NCBI GenBank assembly: GCA_963640465.1
Contig: CAVHYP010000028.1
Location: 1 to 33,609 of the forward strand
Reading direction: 5' to 3'
DNA: 33,609 nucleotides
Source: Colivivens sp963640465
GTDB lineage: Bacteria; Bacteroidota; Bacteroidia; Bacteroidales; Bacteroidaceae
In this document: piece after piece, positions 1 through 9,140 of the stretch
Position numbering within the stretch: the first letter of the stretch is position 1
How the letters are laid out: every line of letters starts with the position of its first letter
Made by a program: the position numbers and the translations under genes
The notes under the pieces: generated by a model
Seen by the model: the letters and a program-made list of their open reading frames with translations, nothing else
Database searches by the model: none
What the model was told of the DNA's origin: nothing

Positions 1-172
1 CTGTAGTACACAGTAAAGCAAACAGCAATCGCTAAACTGCTGATACAACCACAAAAACATGATCAATAGGTCAAAGTTGGGTTAAGGGACTAGGAAAATA
101 AATTTCTCTGACCAGGAAAATAAAACAGGTTGTTTTCCGCATCATTCGGGAAGCGTAAATGAAGCCTCAAAT

Positions 173-196
173 AAAAAGCAATAGTACCTGCTTTTT
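173..196 (-). terminator. Possible intrinsic terminator after tRNA-Leu
   Basis: A perfect 8-bp inverted repeat (AAAAAGCA and TGCTTTTT) surrounds an 8-nt loop. On the minus strand the second arm ends in a T run followed by ATTT, about 45 nt past the 3' end of tRNA-Leu. The stem is AT-rich and would also fold on the plus strand, so its role as a terminator is only plausible. The rest of 1-241 shows no gene or recognised RNA. Confidence 0.4.
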
Positions 197-241
197 AGGG
201 CAAGTACTACTGCGCTAAATAAAGGTTTTGCGAATAATGTG

Positions 242-325
242 TACCGAAAGTGGGACTCGAACCCACACAGCCGTTATGGCCAAGGGATTTTAAGTCCCTC
301 GTGTCTACCATTCCACCATTTCGGC
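242..325 (-). tRNA. tRNA-Leu (anticodon UAA)
   Basis: Read on the minus strand, the 84-nt segment folds as a type II tRNA. The acceptor stem pairs GCCGAAA with TTTCGGT, with a G-U pair at position 1-72 and discriminator A. The T arm carries GGTTCGAGTCC. The anticodon arm is AGGGA-CTTAAAA-TCCCT, giving anticodon TAA (UAA, leucine). The long variable arm expected of tRNA-Leu lies between the anticodon and T arms. The CCA end is not encoded, as is usual in Bacteroidetes. Confidence 0.95.
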
Positions 326-343
326 AGCCTATGATTGCAAGTG

Positions 344-351
344 CAAAGGTA
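344..351 (-). promoter_or_regulatory. -7 promoter element for tRNA-Leu
   Basis: The minus strand reads TACCTTTG, a match to the Bacteroidetes -7 consensus TAnnTTTG, 19 nt upstream of the tRNA 5' end. No clear -33 TTG is seen at 19-21 bp. A perfect 10-bp palindrome (TTGACGTCAA, 378-387) lies further upstream. The remaining space to 576 holds no gene; it has an 8-bp direct repeat CTACTAAT at 521 and 532 (period 11). Confidence 0.6.
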
Positions 352-576
352 GTAAAATAATTGGTAATAGTGGGCATTTGACGTCAACTTTTTTCAAAAG
401 CTGCGTATTTTACCCTCTCTCCGCACCTGTTGTTCCCAAATCCGCAAGCAGAATTATTTCCCTAGGTGGAAAAAAGCGCAGGGTTTTTGTAGAAAGAGTC
501 ACGCCCTCGGAGAGGACTAGCTACTAATTCACTACTAATCCGTTTCTAACTCGTCAGTTCCTGTTGCGCAAGTGAA

Positions 577-1440
577 TCAGCTGAAGATAATGGTTTTGTT
601 CTTGTAGGTGAGTATTTTGCGCTCCACATGTTTCTTCACTGCGCGTGAGAGAACAATCTTCTCGAGGTCCTTACCTTTCTCTACGAGGGTCTCTGGTGTG
701 TCCTTGTGGGTAATGCGTACGACATCTTGCTCAATGATTGGTCCGGCATCAAGCTCGGCTGTCACGTAGTGGCTTGTGGCCCCGATAATCTTCACTCCGC
801 GCTGGTATGCCTGGTGGTAAGGACGTGCACCGATGAAGGCTGGGAGGAAGGAATGGTGGATGTTGATGATTTTGTTCGGATAAGCCTTGATCATGTCGTC
901 GGAGATGATTTGCATGTAACGTGCAAGTACGATGAAATTGATTTTCATCTTTTTCAGCAGCTCCATCTCTGCAGTTTCCACTTCACGTTTGTTTGACCAG
1001 TCCTTGGATATCTGCCACACATAGTAGGGAATGCCGAACTGATCGGCTACGGGACGCAGGTCCTCATGATTGGACACGATGCAGGGGATGTCGACATTGA
1101 GTTCGCCTGCCTGGTAGCGCGCCAGAAGGTCGTAGAGGCAGTGGTTGAGCTTCGACACGAAGAGTGCCATGCGCGGACGGGCGTTGCCGAAATAGAGGTT
1201 GAACTGCATGTCGTAGCGCTGCACGTAGAGGGTTGTGAGTATGTCTTCGATTTTCTCTGCAGGGATGAGGAAGTTGTCGAGGGTCCATTCCACACGCATG
1301 AAGAAATGCTCTTCGATGTGGTCGACGTACTGGTCGAGATATACTACGTTGCCGTTGTTGTCGGTGATGAACTTTGTGATTTCAGTGATGATACCCTGTT
1401 TGTCGGGACAATGGAGCAGGAGTATGGCTGTTGATTTCAT
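577..1440 (-). CDS. purU: Formyltetrahydrofolate deformylase (PurU)
   Basis: The 287-residue product should hydrolyse 10-formyl-tetrahydrofolate to formate and tetrahydrofolate in the cytoplasm, balancing one-carbon pools and supplying formate for purine synthesis. The N-terminal ~85 residues look like an ACT regulatory domain (LLLHCPDKQGIITEITKFI). The C-terminal two thirds is a formyltransferase-type fold. The catalytic triad of the family is visible as N193 and H195 in NIHHSFLPAF and D231 in ELDAGPIIEQDV. Length matches the family (about 280). It is the last gene of a minus-strand run and begins 16 nt after the stop of the TPR gene, so cotranscription is likely. Confidence 0.95.
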   Translation of the reverse strand: MKSTAILLLHCPDKQGIITEITKFITDNNGNVVYLDQYVDHIEEHFFMRVEWTLDNFLIPAEKIEDILTTLYVQRYDMQFNLYFGNARPRMALFVSKLNHCLYDLLARYQAGELNVDIPCIVSNHEDLRPVADQFGIPYYVWQISKDWSNKREVETAEMELLKKMKINFIVLARYMQIISDDMIKAYPNKIINIHHSFLPAFIGARPYHQAYQRGVKIIGATSHYVTAELDAGPIIEQDVVRITHKDTPETLVEKGKDLEKIVLSRAVKKHVERKILTYKNKTIIFS

Positions 1441-1456
1441 ATCTAGTATCTGTTTT

Positions 1457-3286
1457 CTACTTTCTGTTGTGCTTGATGATGCTGTAGGCTCGGTAGATGC
1501 CGAGTTCGCCAGCCTTGCTGAGGTCGTTGAACGCTACCTGCTTGTCGCCCATGAATATACGGATGACTCCACGGTTGAAGTAGGCAAGGGCAAAGGACGG
1601 TTTCTTTGTGATGGCAGTGTCGAGATCACTGATTGCCTCAGCATATTTGCCTTGCATTGCCAGCGTGTAGGCACGATTGTAGTAAGCCTCGGCAAATTGT
1701 GGCGCCATGCTAATGCAGTTGCTGAACGATTCTTCTGCCTTTGCATAGGCACTGGCAGTGAGCGGAGTAACGGTGATGTCAGCTACCTTTGCAGAGTTGT
1801 TGGTTCTGCTTGAATTTATCGACTTGCTGTCGTTGACATTCAGCGGATTGATGCTTGTAGATGTCGTTTGCTTGTCGTCTACTTTCAGACGTATCTTGTC
1901 TGCCTGCATACAGTGGTCGATTCCCCTGCGGAAGGCATCGATGGCAGCAGGAGTGATTTTGTATGCTTCAAGCGTGTAATCACTAAGTATGCTCTGTGAT
2001 GCTGTGTGCCCATCATCGTTGAGCACGATGATTGGCAAAAGTTTGGTCTCAATGGTCTTATTCTGAATCTTGCCACGGAACTCATCCTGATAGACTTTCA
2101 CATCATCTTCCTCCACCAGTTGCTGATAGTCGTTGGGGTCGATGTCGGACTTCTTCCTGGTCTTGTTCTTCTGCCGACTTGTAGGTGTGGAATAACCATA
2201 GCGGTGTGCCACATTCTCGCGAAGGATATGTTCCTCGTCCTGCGTTGCACCGCGGATGTCGCCAATCTTGCGACGGGCAGCAGCACGGAGCTGATAGCCG
2301 TAGAGGAACTTGGGAAACTGATCTATGACCTTGGTGTAGTCGCGTATGGCGGATTTGTAGTCGCCCGTCTGGTCGTAGAGCCGGGCACGGTTGAAGAGTG
2401 TCATCACATCATCAGGGTCGATATTGAGTATAAAGTCAAAGTCTTCGATGGCTTTATTGTCTTCACCCACGGATGCACGCAGAAGTCCACGGTTGTAGTG
2501 ACCAGTGAAGTTGGACGGGTCGATGTCGAGCGCTATGTCGTAGTCGCTCATTGCTCCGCGATAGTTGTTGGTCTTATAGCGACACAAAGCTCTGTTGATG
2601 AAGTACGAAGCGTTTTTGGGCTGCAGACGTATTGCCTCATCGAGGAAATGTTCTGCCTCATCGAACTTCTCGTTGTTCATGAGGAAGTTGGCTTTCATCG
2701 AATTTGCCTGGACGCTGAACGGTTCTACTTCCAGTGCTTTGTCAGCATAGGTCTCGGCAGTGATGGTGTCGCCCCGTTTTATCATCACTTCTGCCTTGAA
2801 AAGGTAACCATCGGCATGTTTGGGCCATTTCTGTATGAGACGTTCAAGTGCGGTTTCTGCCTGGTTGAGACTGTCCACCTCGAGATAGCAGAGTATGAGG
2901 TTGTGCCAGAGATTCTTGTTACCGTCGTTGATCTCCACTGCTTTCCCGTAGTCTTCTGCTGCCCCTATGTAGTCTTTTTGGTTGATGCGTGAAAGGCCAC
3001 GCACTTCGTATGAATTGCCATAGTAGGGATTGAGCGTGATGGCCCGCGAACAGTCGGACTCTGCGCCGTAGAAATCCTCGAGATAGAACTTTGCCAGTCC
3101 ACGAAAGAAATAGGGCTCGTAGAGGTAGGGCTTGGCAGAAATAATTTGGTTGAAGTACTGGATGGACAGGGCGTAATCGTCGTAGTAGAGTGCGTTGCGT
3201 GCAATGAGCATCATCTGCTCGGTGTTGATCTGAGCAGAGATGAATGCCGACTTGAGCAGCAGTAGCATGACGATGAGTTTACGCAT
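1457..3286 (-). CDS. Exported tetratricopeptide repeat protein
   Basis: This is a 609-residue protein with an N-terminal signal peptide (MRKLIVMLLLLKSAFISAQ). About eight consecutive TPR units span roughly residues 25-340, recognisable from repeated A-x-x-D-Y/F...P....Y-x-x-R-G patterns such as YDIALDIDPSNFTGHYNRGL. A low-complexity Asn/Ser/Lys-rich middle (about 355-500) follows, then two or three more TPRs (about 510-600). TPR domains are protein-protein scaffolds, and no catalytic motif is visible. The signal peptide suggests a periplasmic or envelope role. It lies between def (79 nt upstream) and purU (16 nt downstream) in the same orientation. A TPR gene next to ruvX and def is a recurring Bacteroidetes arrangement (from memory). 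Its specific function is unknown. Confidence 0.85.
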   Translation of the reverse strand: MRKLIVMLLLLKSAFISAQINTEQMMLIARNALYYDDYALSIQYFNQIISAKPYLYEPYFFRGLAKFYLEDFYGAESDCSRAITLNPYYGNSYEVRGLSRINQKDYIGAAEDYGKAVEINDGNKNLWHNLILCYLEVDSLNQAETALERLIQKWPKHADGYLFKAEVMIKRGDTITAETYADKALEVEPFSVQANSMKANFLMNNEKFDEAEHFLDEAIRLQPKNASYFINRALCRYKTNNYRGAMSDYDIALDIDPSNFTGHYNRGLLRASVGEDNKAIEDFDFILNIDPDDVMTLFNRARLYDQTGDYKSAIRDYTKVIDQFPKFLYGYQLRAAARRKIGDIRGATQDEEHILRENVAHRYGYSTPTSRQKNKTRKKSDIDPNDYQQLVEEDDVKVYQDEFRGKIQNKTIETKLLPIIVLNDDGHTASQSILSDYTLEAYKITPAAIDAFRRGIDHCMQADKIRLKVDDKQTTSTSINPLNVNDSKSINSSRTNNSAKVADITVTPLTASAYAKAEESFSNCISMAPQFAEAYYNRAYTLAMQGKYAEAISDLDTAITKKPSFALAYFNRGVIRIFMGDKQVAFNDLSKAGELGIYRAYSIIKHNRK

Positions 3287-3365
3287 TGTTCTTCCTTTTA
3301 TTCAGTTTTATGCCAAGGTATTCTTTATACCGGGATATTCCGCAAGACTTTTCCCCAGTCTGCCA

Positions 3366-3914
3366 TTATGCCTTTGTCTTGTATCTGCAAGCGATACGTC
3401 CTTTTGCCATTGCCTGCAGTTTTTTCTTGATGAGTTGTTTGCGAAAGTTGGAGATGTGATCGATGAACATCTTGCCGTAGAGATGATCGTATTCGTGCTG
3501 AAACACGCGTGCTGCATAGCCTTCTATCCACTCGTCATGCTGTTGCAGGTTCTCGTCCATGTAGGTCACGTGCACTGACTTTGGACGGCGTACGTTCTCA
3601 TGGATTCCGGGAATGCTGAGACATCCTTCCTCGATGACTTCGGTGTCTTCGCTTGTTTCGATTATCTTTGGGTTGATGAATGCGTGAAGATAGTCTTTGT
3701 ATTCAGGGAATTCATCGCTCAGTACATCAAGTCCAACAACGAAAAGTCGGATGGAGAGACCGACCTGCGGCGCTGCCAGTCCCACTCCGTCTGCATTGAG
3801 CATTGTTTCATACATGTTTTTGATGAGTTCCTGCAGATCGGGGTAGTCGGTTGTAATCTCTTCAGTTTCTTTTCTCAGGACTGGTTGCCCGAAGATGTAC
3901 ATTGGTAAAATCAT
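3366..3914 (-). CDS. def: Peptide deformylase
   Basis: This 182-residue cytoplasmic metalloenzyme removes the N-formyl group from nascent peptides. All three family motifs are present: GVGLAAPQVG near residue 45, EGCLS with metal ligand C98, and QHEYDHLYG with metal ligands H140 and H144 and catalytic E141. Length is normal. The minus-strand gene starts 36 nt after the ruvX stop, suggesting a shared transcript. A second in-frame ATG four codons in (MYIFGQ) is an alternative start. Confidence 0.96.
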   Translation of the reverse strand: MILPMYIFGQPVLRKETEEITTDYPDLQELIKNMYETMLNADGVGLAAPQVGLSIRLFVVGLDVLSDEFPEYKDYLHAFINPKIIETSEDTEVIEEGCLSIPGIHENVRRPKSVHVTYMDENLQQHDEWIEGYAARVFQHEYDHLYGKMFIDHISNFRKQLIKKKLQAMAKGRIACRYKTKA

Positions 3915-3950
3915 ATTGCTTTTATTTATTTGTTATTAAGTTGTTGTTTG

Positions 3951-4370
3951 TCAGTCGAAGATCTTCATGTCCATGTATCCCTGGAGGATGATTGTGGCAC
4001 TGATTCTGTCGACCAGCGCCTTGTCCTGCCTTGCCTTTTTGCCGATTCCACTGTCGAGGATGGCACGATGAGCAAGCACAGATGTGAATCGCTCGTCGAA
4101 AAATTCTATCTTTATCTCGGGATGGAGTTTTCGCAGTCGGTTGACGAACGGAGTGATTCTCTTCATATTCTCCGAGTCTTCTCCGTTGGTTTGCCTGGGC
4201 TGTCCCACCACGATGATCCCCACGTCTTCTTTCGTCAGATAGTCGTTGAGGAAATCAATGAGTTCCGAGGTCTCCACTGTTGCCAGTCCATTGGCAATCA
4301 TCTGCAGAGGGTCGGTCACAGCAATTCCCGTACGTTTCTTTCCGTAGTCTATTGACAGAATCCTTGACAT
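3951..4370 (-). CDS. ruvX: Putative pre-16S rRNA nuclease / Holliday junction resolvase-like (YqgF/RuvX)
   Basis: The 139-residue protein has the RNase H-like fold of the YqgF family, implicated in processing the 5' end of pre-16S rRNA. Motifs in order are ILSIDYGKKRTGIAV (acidic residue D8), VVGQPRQTNG near residue 57, DERFTS near residue 95, and KALVDRISATIILQGYMD near the C-terminus, which supplies the last catalytic Asp. Size is typical. It is the first gene of the minus-strand run ruvX-def-TPR-purU. I see no clean TAnnTTTG box in its upstream gap. Confidence 0.93.
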   Translation of the reverse strand: MSRILSIDYGKKRTGIAVTDPLQMIANGLATVETSELIDFLNDYLTKEDVGIIVVGQPRQTNGEDSENMKRITPFVNRLRKLHPEIKIEFFDERFTSVLAHRAILDSGIGKKARQDKALVDRISATIILQGYMDMKIFD

Positions 4371-4409
4371 TTATCTTATTTGTTTCTTTTCTAAGGTATA
4401 TCTTTACTT

Positions 4410-4501
4410 GTTCTATCGTTCTATGTTCTATATGCAGAGACTTGTACGTTGAGTTCCGAACAACAAGTTCTATGTTACAAGGTATAAATGCTAAGTTCTA
4501 T
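4410..4501. repeat. Degenerate GTTCTAT heptamer repeats
   Basis: Five exact copies of GTTCTAT start at 4410, 4418, 4425, 4467 and 4495, with further decayed versions between them (for example GAGTTCCGA and TAAGTCC). They fill the 175-nt gap between the efflux operon and ruvX. The pattern looks like a decaying 7-bp microsatellite. No coding potential is seen. Confidence 0.6.
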
Positions 4502-4545
4502 ATTCCGAGTCCCAAGCACTAAGTCCTTTATATAGCACAAGTGCA

Positions 4546-5946
4546 TTACAGTTCTCCTCTTGCCTTCTGGTACTTCACCCATGCCAGGCTGAGCTGGCAG
4601 ATGGCGTCAATTTTGTTTGCATAACTGCTTTGCCAGATGGCTTGTGCCTCAAGATAGTCGGAGAGGGTTTCGAATCCCACTTCGTATTGCTGCTTGGAAA
4701 GTCGCATATTCTCTTCTGCCTGGTCGAATGCCGAATTAGTGAGGTTCACTTCCTTCTTTGCTTCTTCGAGGTTGTTGAGTGCCTGCTGCTGCTCGAGCAT
4801 CATCTGCTCGTTGAGGTCATCGCGTTCTAGCAGTGCAATCTGTTGCTTTGCCTTTGCTGAGCGAACTTTATTGGTGCATTCACCGAAATTGAGCAGCGGT
4901 ACGCTCACTCCGATGGATGCATAGGCTGATGCATTGTCAATCAGCTTGCGTCCTCCAACTTCGCCACCGTTGGCATAGAGGAAACCGCCCATGAACACCA
5001 CGTTGGGCAGATAGTCGCTTCGGGTGAGTGTCACCTGCTGACCGGCAAGTTCCACTTTCTTGTTGAGTATCTCGTACTCGGTGCGATGGGTTATGTCGAT
5101 TTGGCTGTTTGCAACTTCATTGGCTTGGGCATCGGCTACGTTGGCATCGGTCACATCAATGGCACTGCTGAGAGGTTTGCCTATGTAGTGGCACAGGTTC
5201 ATGCAAGCCAACCGGTAAGCGTTCTCTGCTTTCGTGATGTTGAGGTCAGCCTCGTTGAGTTTCACCTGCACTTTCATCATGTCGTTGCGTGTCTTCAGTC
5301 CGTGCTTGAACGCACTTTCCACGTTCTTCATCAGTTCCTGGAGCAGCTCCTTGTATTTGTTTGCCACCTGAATCATTTCCTTGGCTTTCACTGCAAGGAA
5401 ATAGGCATCCTCGGTCTTCACAATGATGTCCGACTCTGTGAGCGCAATGTTGAGCGTTGACATTTCCTTGCCTGTCTTTGCCATCTTGTATGCGCTGGAA
5501 ACCTTGCCTCCCATATAGATTGGCTGGGTGAGGTTGATGCCTCCCATGAACACGTTCTTCATCTTGTATTCCATCTTCTGGTCGGGGAAGAGCGCGTATT
5601 TGTTCAGAGTGTAGCTTCCGTCGGCATTTACCGTCACATCGGGTACGTATTGTCCTATGGCACTCGTGTAGCTGTATATCGGCAGGTTTCCTCCACAGAT
5701 GGTAAGGTTGCCCTTGGCTGTGGAGTAGACATCGAATGCCTGAAGGTTAATGCGCGGGAAGAAGTTTGACTTGTAGGACTTCACGTCGTAGCCGAGTTGT
5801 TCGTCATGGACTTTCGACTTTGCCACTTCCCTATTATGGCTCAATGCCAGTTCCCGGCACTGGGCAAGTGTCACGTTCTCAGACTGGGCATGTACGAGTG
5901 ACGGAGAGATGGCTATCAATAATGTGCAAACTATATTTCGTCTCAT
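4546..5946 (-). CDS. TolC-family outer membrane efflux channel
   Basis: This 466-residue protein carries a signal peptide (MRRNIVCTLLIAISPSLVHA) and the two-fold repeat of long helical segments typical of the OEP/TolC family. Signature features include NVTLAQCRELALSHNREV at the mature N-terminus and the repeat-like VGFETLSDYLEAQAIWQSSYANKIDAICQLSLAWVKYQKARG at the end. It should trimerise in the outer membrane and form the exit duct for the adjacent RND pump. Its ATG overlaps the stop of the RND gene in an ATGA arrangement, implying translational coupling. It is the last gene of the three-gene minus-strand operon. Confidence 0.93.
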   Translation of the reverse strand: MRRNIVCTLLIAISPSLVHAQSENVTLAQCRELALSHNREVAKSKVHDEQLGYDVKSYKSNFFPRINLQAFDVYSTAKGNLTICGGNLPIYSYTSAIGQYVPDVTVNADGSYTLNKYALFPDQKMEYKMKNVFMGGINLTQPIYMGGKVSSAYKMAKTGKEMSTLNIALTESDIIVKTEDAYFLAVKAKEMIQVANKYKELLQELMKNVESAFKHGLKTRNDMMKVQVKLNEADLNITKAENAYRLACMNLCHYIGKPLSSAIDVTDANVADAQANEVANSQIDITHRTEYEILNKKVELAGQQVTLTRSDYLPNVVFMGGFLYANGGEVGGRKLIDNASAYASIGVSVPLLNFGECTNKVRSAKAKQQIALLERDDLNEQMMLEQQQALNNLEEAKKEVNLTNSAFDQAEENMRLSKQQYEVGFETLSDYLEAQAIWQSSYANKIDAICQLSLAWVKYQKARGEL

Positions 5947-8900
5947 TTTTCAATCTTAAAGAATAGAGTGTAGAGTACTGGAATGAAGATAAGGGTGATG
6001 AGCGTACCCATGAACAGACCGCCCATGATGGTCACTGCCAGCGATCCGAACATGGCATCGGGCAAGAGCGGAATCATTCCGAGGATTGTGGTGAGCGATG
6101 CCATCATGACTGGGCGCAGACGGCTTTTCGAGCTGTTGATGAGTGCTTTGCGCGGGTCCATACCGCTGTTGATTTCCAGCGTTATCTCGTCAATCAGTAC
6201 TATTCCGTTCTTTATCATCATGCCTATCAGTCCGAGTACTCCTACTATTGCCACGAATCCAAACTGTTTGCCCGAGAGCACCACTGAAGGAATGACTCCC
6301 ACGAGGATGAACGGGATGCAGCAGAAGATGATTGCCGGTTTCTTGTAGTCCTTGAACAGCATGATGAGGATTGCAATCATGAGGATGATGGCAAGCGGGA
6401 AGTTGGCAAAGAGATATTTCATTGACTGGTCGCTGGCTTTCTTCTCGCCTTCCCACGACAGGTTGTAGCCTTCCGGCAACTGGATTTTCTCTATCTCTGC
6501 AGCCAATGACTTGCGTGCTTCTTCGGTTCCCACTCCCGGACGCGAACTGCACTGCAGACGCTGTGACCGTTCGCCGTTGTAGCGCATGACCACCGGGTCT
6601 TCCCATTCCACATTAATTGACTTGATGATTTGCCGGAGCTGTGTGGTTCCGGTGAGGTCTTCAATCAGTTTATCCTTATCGTAGGAACCCGCCATTATCT
6701 TGTCGATGGTTTCTTTGTTGGCAATGCGCGAGATGTTTGGAAGCATTCCGAACACTTCCACATCAAGGAGGTTTTCGATTTGCTTTCCGTTTTCATCCAC
6801 ACATTTCACATAAATCTGCTTGGGTGTGATTCCATCATAGAACGTAGCGATTGGAATGCCGCCTGTGTAGGCAAGTATAGATGTGCCCACTTCACTGCGG
6901 CTCAGTCCGCTAATGCGTGCAGTCTGCTGGTTGTATTCCACCTTCAGCACTGGCACTCTCGGTGCCCAATCGGTAGTTGGCAAGTAGACTTTGTCGTTGT
7001 TGCGCACGATGTTTATGGCCGAGTCTGTCAGATGGTGGAGCACCTCCGGGTCGGGGCCGGTGAACATTGCCTCAATCGGGTATTTCTTGTACATCAGATT
7101 GTATCTCTTCAGCTTGATGTAAGCCTGCGGATAGCGTTTGTTGAGTTCTGCCTGAATCTCGTTGATGTTGTCCACAAGGTCGGACGGTGAAGTGAAGTCG
7201 ATGATGAGTTCGCCGTAGGACAGTGATGGTGTTGCGATGCTTCTCACGAGGTTGTAACGGCTTGGGGTTCCACCGATTGATGTGGTGATATGTGTCACTT
7301 CCTTGCGTGTCTTCAGATAGTCGCTTATCTCCTGAAGGTCGGCTACCACTTGTGTGGAGTTGGTGCCCTCCGGCAATTTGTATTCCATGTAGAGCTGGTC
7401 GTACTCCATATCGGGGAAGAACGCCTGGTTAATGAACTTATAGCTGAAAGCGCTGAGTGCTAGCAGAATAATGGCACACGCGGCAATGGTCAGCCGGTGG
7501 TTGAGTCCGAACGTGAGGATTTTCTCCAGAACGGTGTACCATCTGCCGGTATAGAGGTTCTCTGCCAAAGATCCAGCCGATGTCTCAGCCGAAGTTTCTC
7601 CAGTTATCTCCACTTCTTCCTCGCCATTCTTCATTCCCCCACCATTCTTTGCCGTTTCTTTCTTGTCTGTCTTGAACAGCATCCACTTGCACATCAGCGG
7701 CACTTGCACCAAGGCAAGGACCCAACTGAGGAGCAGTGACACGGCAAGCACGATGAAGAGGTCGCGCACATAAAGTCCGGTGGTGTCGGGACTGAGGTAG
7801 ATGGGGAAGAAAGCCAGGATGGCAATAAGCGTGGCTCCCAGCAGTGGCATGGCTGTTTTCTTGCCGATATCGGTCAAGGCTGCTTCCATGGGTTTTCCCA
7901 GTGCTTTGTCCACAAGTATTCCGTCGTCAATCACTATGGCATTGTCCACCAGCATTCCCATGGCAAGGATGAATGAGGCGAGGCTTACTCGCTGCAACGA
8001 TCCGCCCAGGCCATTGAGGATAAGCAGTGAACCGAACACGATGGTCACTAGGCTCACTCCGATAATCACACCGCTCTTGAATCCCATGGCAAAGATGAGC
8101 ACAAGTACCACGATGACCACTGATTCCACCAGATTGACCATGAAGGTGCTGAGTGCGCTGTTCACTCGCTCGGGCTGGAAGAACACCTTGTGGTAACTCA
8201 CTCCGGCTGGCAGTTGCGATTCAATCTTCGAGAAGGTTTCTTCCACGGTCTTTCCCACTTTGGTCACGTCCTTGTCGGATGAGCAGGCGATAGAGATGCC
8301 TATGGCACGTTCGCCGTCGTACTTCAGTTCGTTGCGTGTAGGGTCGGCATAGCCTTCGGTAATTGTGGCAATATCCTTGATGCACAGCTGTTCGTCGTCG
8401 TGTCCCTGAATCAGCATATTACCGATATCTTCGGTGTTGGTGAAACGGTCGGTCACAGTCACGCGTATACGGTTGCTTCCGTTGTAGTAGTAACCGGAAT
8501 AGACTGTCTTGTTCTGTCCATTGAGGGTTTGTATCACTTCTGTCGGCATCACTCCGAGGTTGCCCATCTTGTCGGGCTGCAGCTGGATGTTGATGCATTC
8601 GCTGCGTTTGCCATAGAGGTCAACCCGGCACACACCTTCAATGTTCAGTATGTTGCGCTTGATGAACTCGGCATAATCGTTGAGCTCATGGTCGTTCAGT
8701 CCTTCGCCGGTGAGTGCATAGAACATTCCGTAGACATCGCCAAAATCGTCCTTCACAATCGGTGTGGTTGATCCTGAAGGCAGGCTGCCATGAATGTTCG
8801 TTATCTTGCGGCGCACCAGGTCCCACTGACGCTCCACGTCTTTGGTGGTGGAAGCCAGTTCTACGGTGATGATGCTGAGGTCGTTCATCGACTGGCTCTG

Positions 8901-9140
8901 CACATTGTCGACGGAGGAAACCTCACGGATGGCTTTCTCCAGTTTGTCGGTCACTTCCAGTTCCACCTCATGGGCGGATGCACCCGGATAGGTGGTGACC
9001 ACCAGTGCTTGGCGCACGGTGATGACCGGGTCTTCGTACTTGCTCATCGACATGTAGCCTGCAAATCCGCCGATTATGAGGACTACGATGAGGAAGTTGA
9101 CCAGTTTGGTGTTATTCAATGCCCATTTGCTCAAATCCAT
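5943..9140 (-). CDS. RND efflux pump permease subunit (AcrB/HAE1-like)
   Basis: This 1065-residue inner-membrane, proton-driven transporter fits the RND family in length and in its two repeated halves, each with a large periplasmic porter loop. In TM4 the proton-relay segment reads GMLVDNAIVIDDG. The first Asp (D399) is kept, but the position of the second Asp of AcrB is Asn (N400), as in many single-Asp RND pumps. The relay Lys is conserved in TM10 (K977 in MMIKNGIVLIDE). A Glu/Ser/Thr/Gly-rich cytoplasmic stretch (about residues 487-530) looks longer than usual. The start overlaps the membrane-fusion gene stop by one base (TAATG), and its stop overlaps the TolC gene. The substrate cannot be read from sequence; drugs, bile acids or other amphiphiles are likely. 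Confidence 0.95.
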   Translation of the reverse strand: MDLSKWALNNTKLVNFLIVVLIIGGFAGYMSMSKYEDPVITVRQALVVTTYPGASAHEVELEVTDKLEKAIREVSSVDNVQSQSMNDLSIITVELASTTKDVERQWDLVRRKITNIHGSLPSGSTTPIVKDDFGDVYGMFYALTGEGLNDHELNDYAEFIKRNILNIEGVCRVDLYGKRSECINIQLQPDKMGNLGVMPTEVIQTLNGQNKTVYSGYYYNGSNRIRVTVTDRFTNTEDIGNMLIQGHDDEQLCIKDIATITEGYADPTRNELKYDGERAIGISIACSSDKDVTKVGKTVEETFSKIESQLPAGVSYHKVFFQPERVNSALSTFMVNLVESVVIVVLVLIFAMGFKSGVIIGVSLVTIVFGSLLILNGLGGSLQRVSLASFILAMGMLVDNAIVIDDGILVDKALGKPMEAALTDIGKKTAMPLLGATLIAILAFFPIYLSPDTTGLYVRDLFIVLAVSLLLSWVLALVQVPLMCKWMLFKTDKKETAKNGGGMKNGEEEVEITGETSAETSAGSLAENLYTGRWYTVLEKILTFGLNHRLTIAACAIILLALSAFSYKFINQAFFPDMEYDQLYMEYKLPEGTNSTQVVADLQEISDYLKTRKEVTHITTSIGGTPSRYNLVRSIATPSLSYGELIIDFTSPSDLVDNINEIQAELNKRYPQAYIKLKRYNLMYKKYPIEAMFTGPDPEVLHHLTDSAINIVRNNDKVYLPTTDWAPRVPVLKVEYNQQTARISGLSRSEVGTSILAYTGGIPIATFYDGITPKQIYVKCVDENGKQIENLLDVEVFGMLPNISRIANKETIDKIMAGSYDKDKLIEDLTGTTQLRQIIKSINVEWEDPVVMRYNGERSQRLQCSSRPGVGTEEARKSLAAEIEKIQLPEGYNLSWEGEKKASDQSMKYLFANFPLAIILMIAILIMLFKDYKKPAIIFCCIPFILVGVIPSVVLSGKQFGFVAIVGVLGLIGMMIKNGIVLIDEITLEINSGMDPRKALINSSKSRLRPVMMASLTTILGMIPLLPDAMFGSLAVTIMGGLFMGTLITLIFIPVLYTLFFKIEK

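Noticed and set aside
2006..2992. 328-codon plus-strand open frame opposite the TPR gene
   Set aside because: It lies entirely antisense to a gene with clear TPR repeats and a signal peptide, and its translation is rich in Val/His/Cys with no domain. It is a reverse-frame shadow.
5943..9140. Loss of function of the RND pump because the second TM4 Asp is Asn
   Set aside because: Many active RND pumps have a single Asp here, and the relay Lys in TM10 is intact, so this is normal variation rather than a defect.
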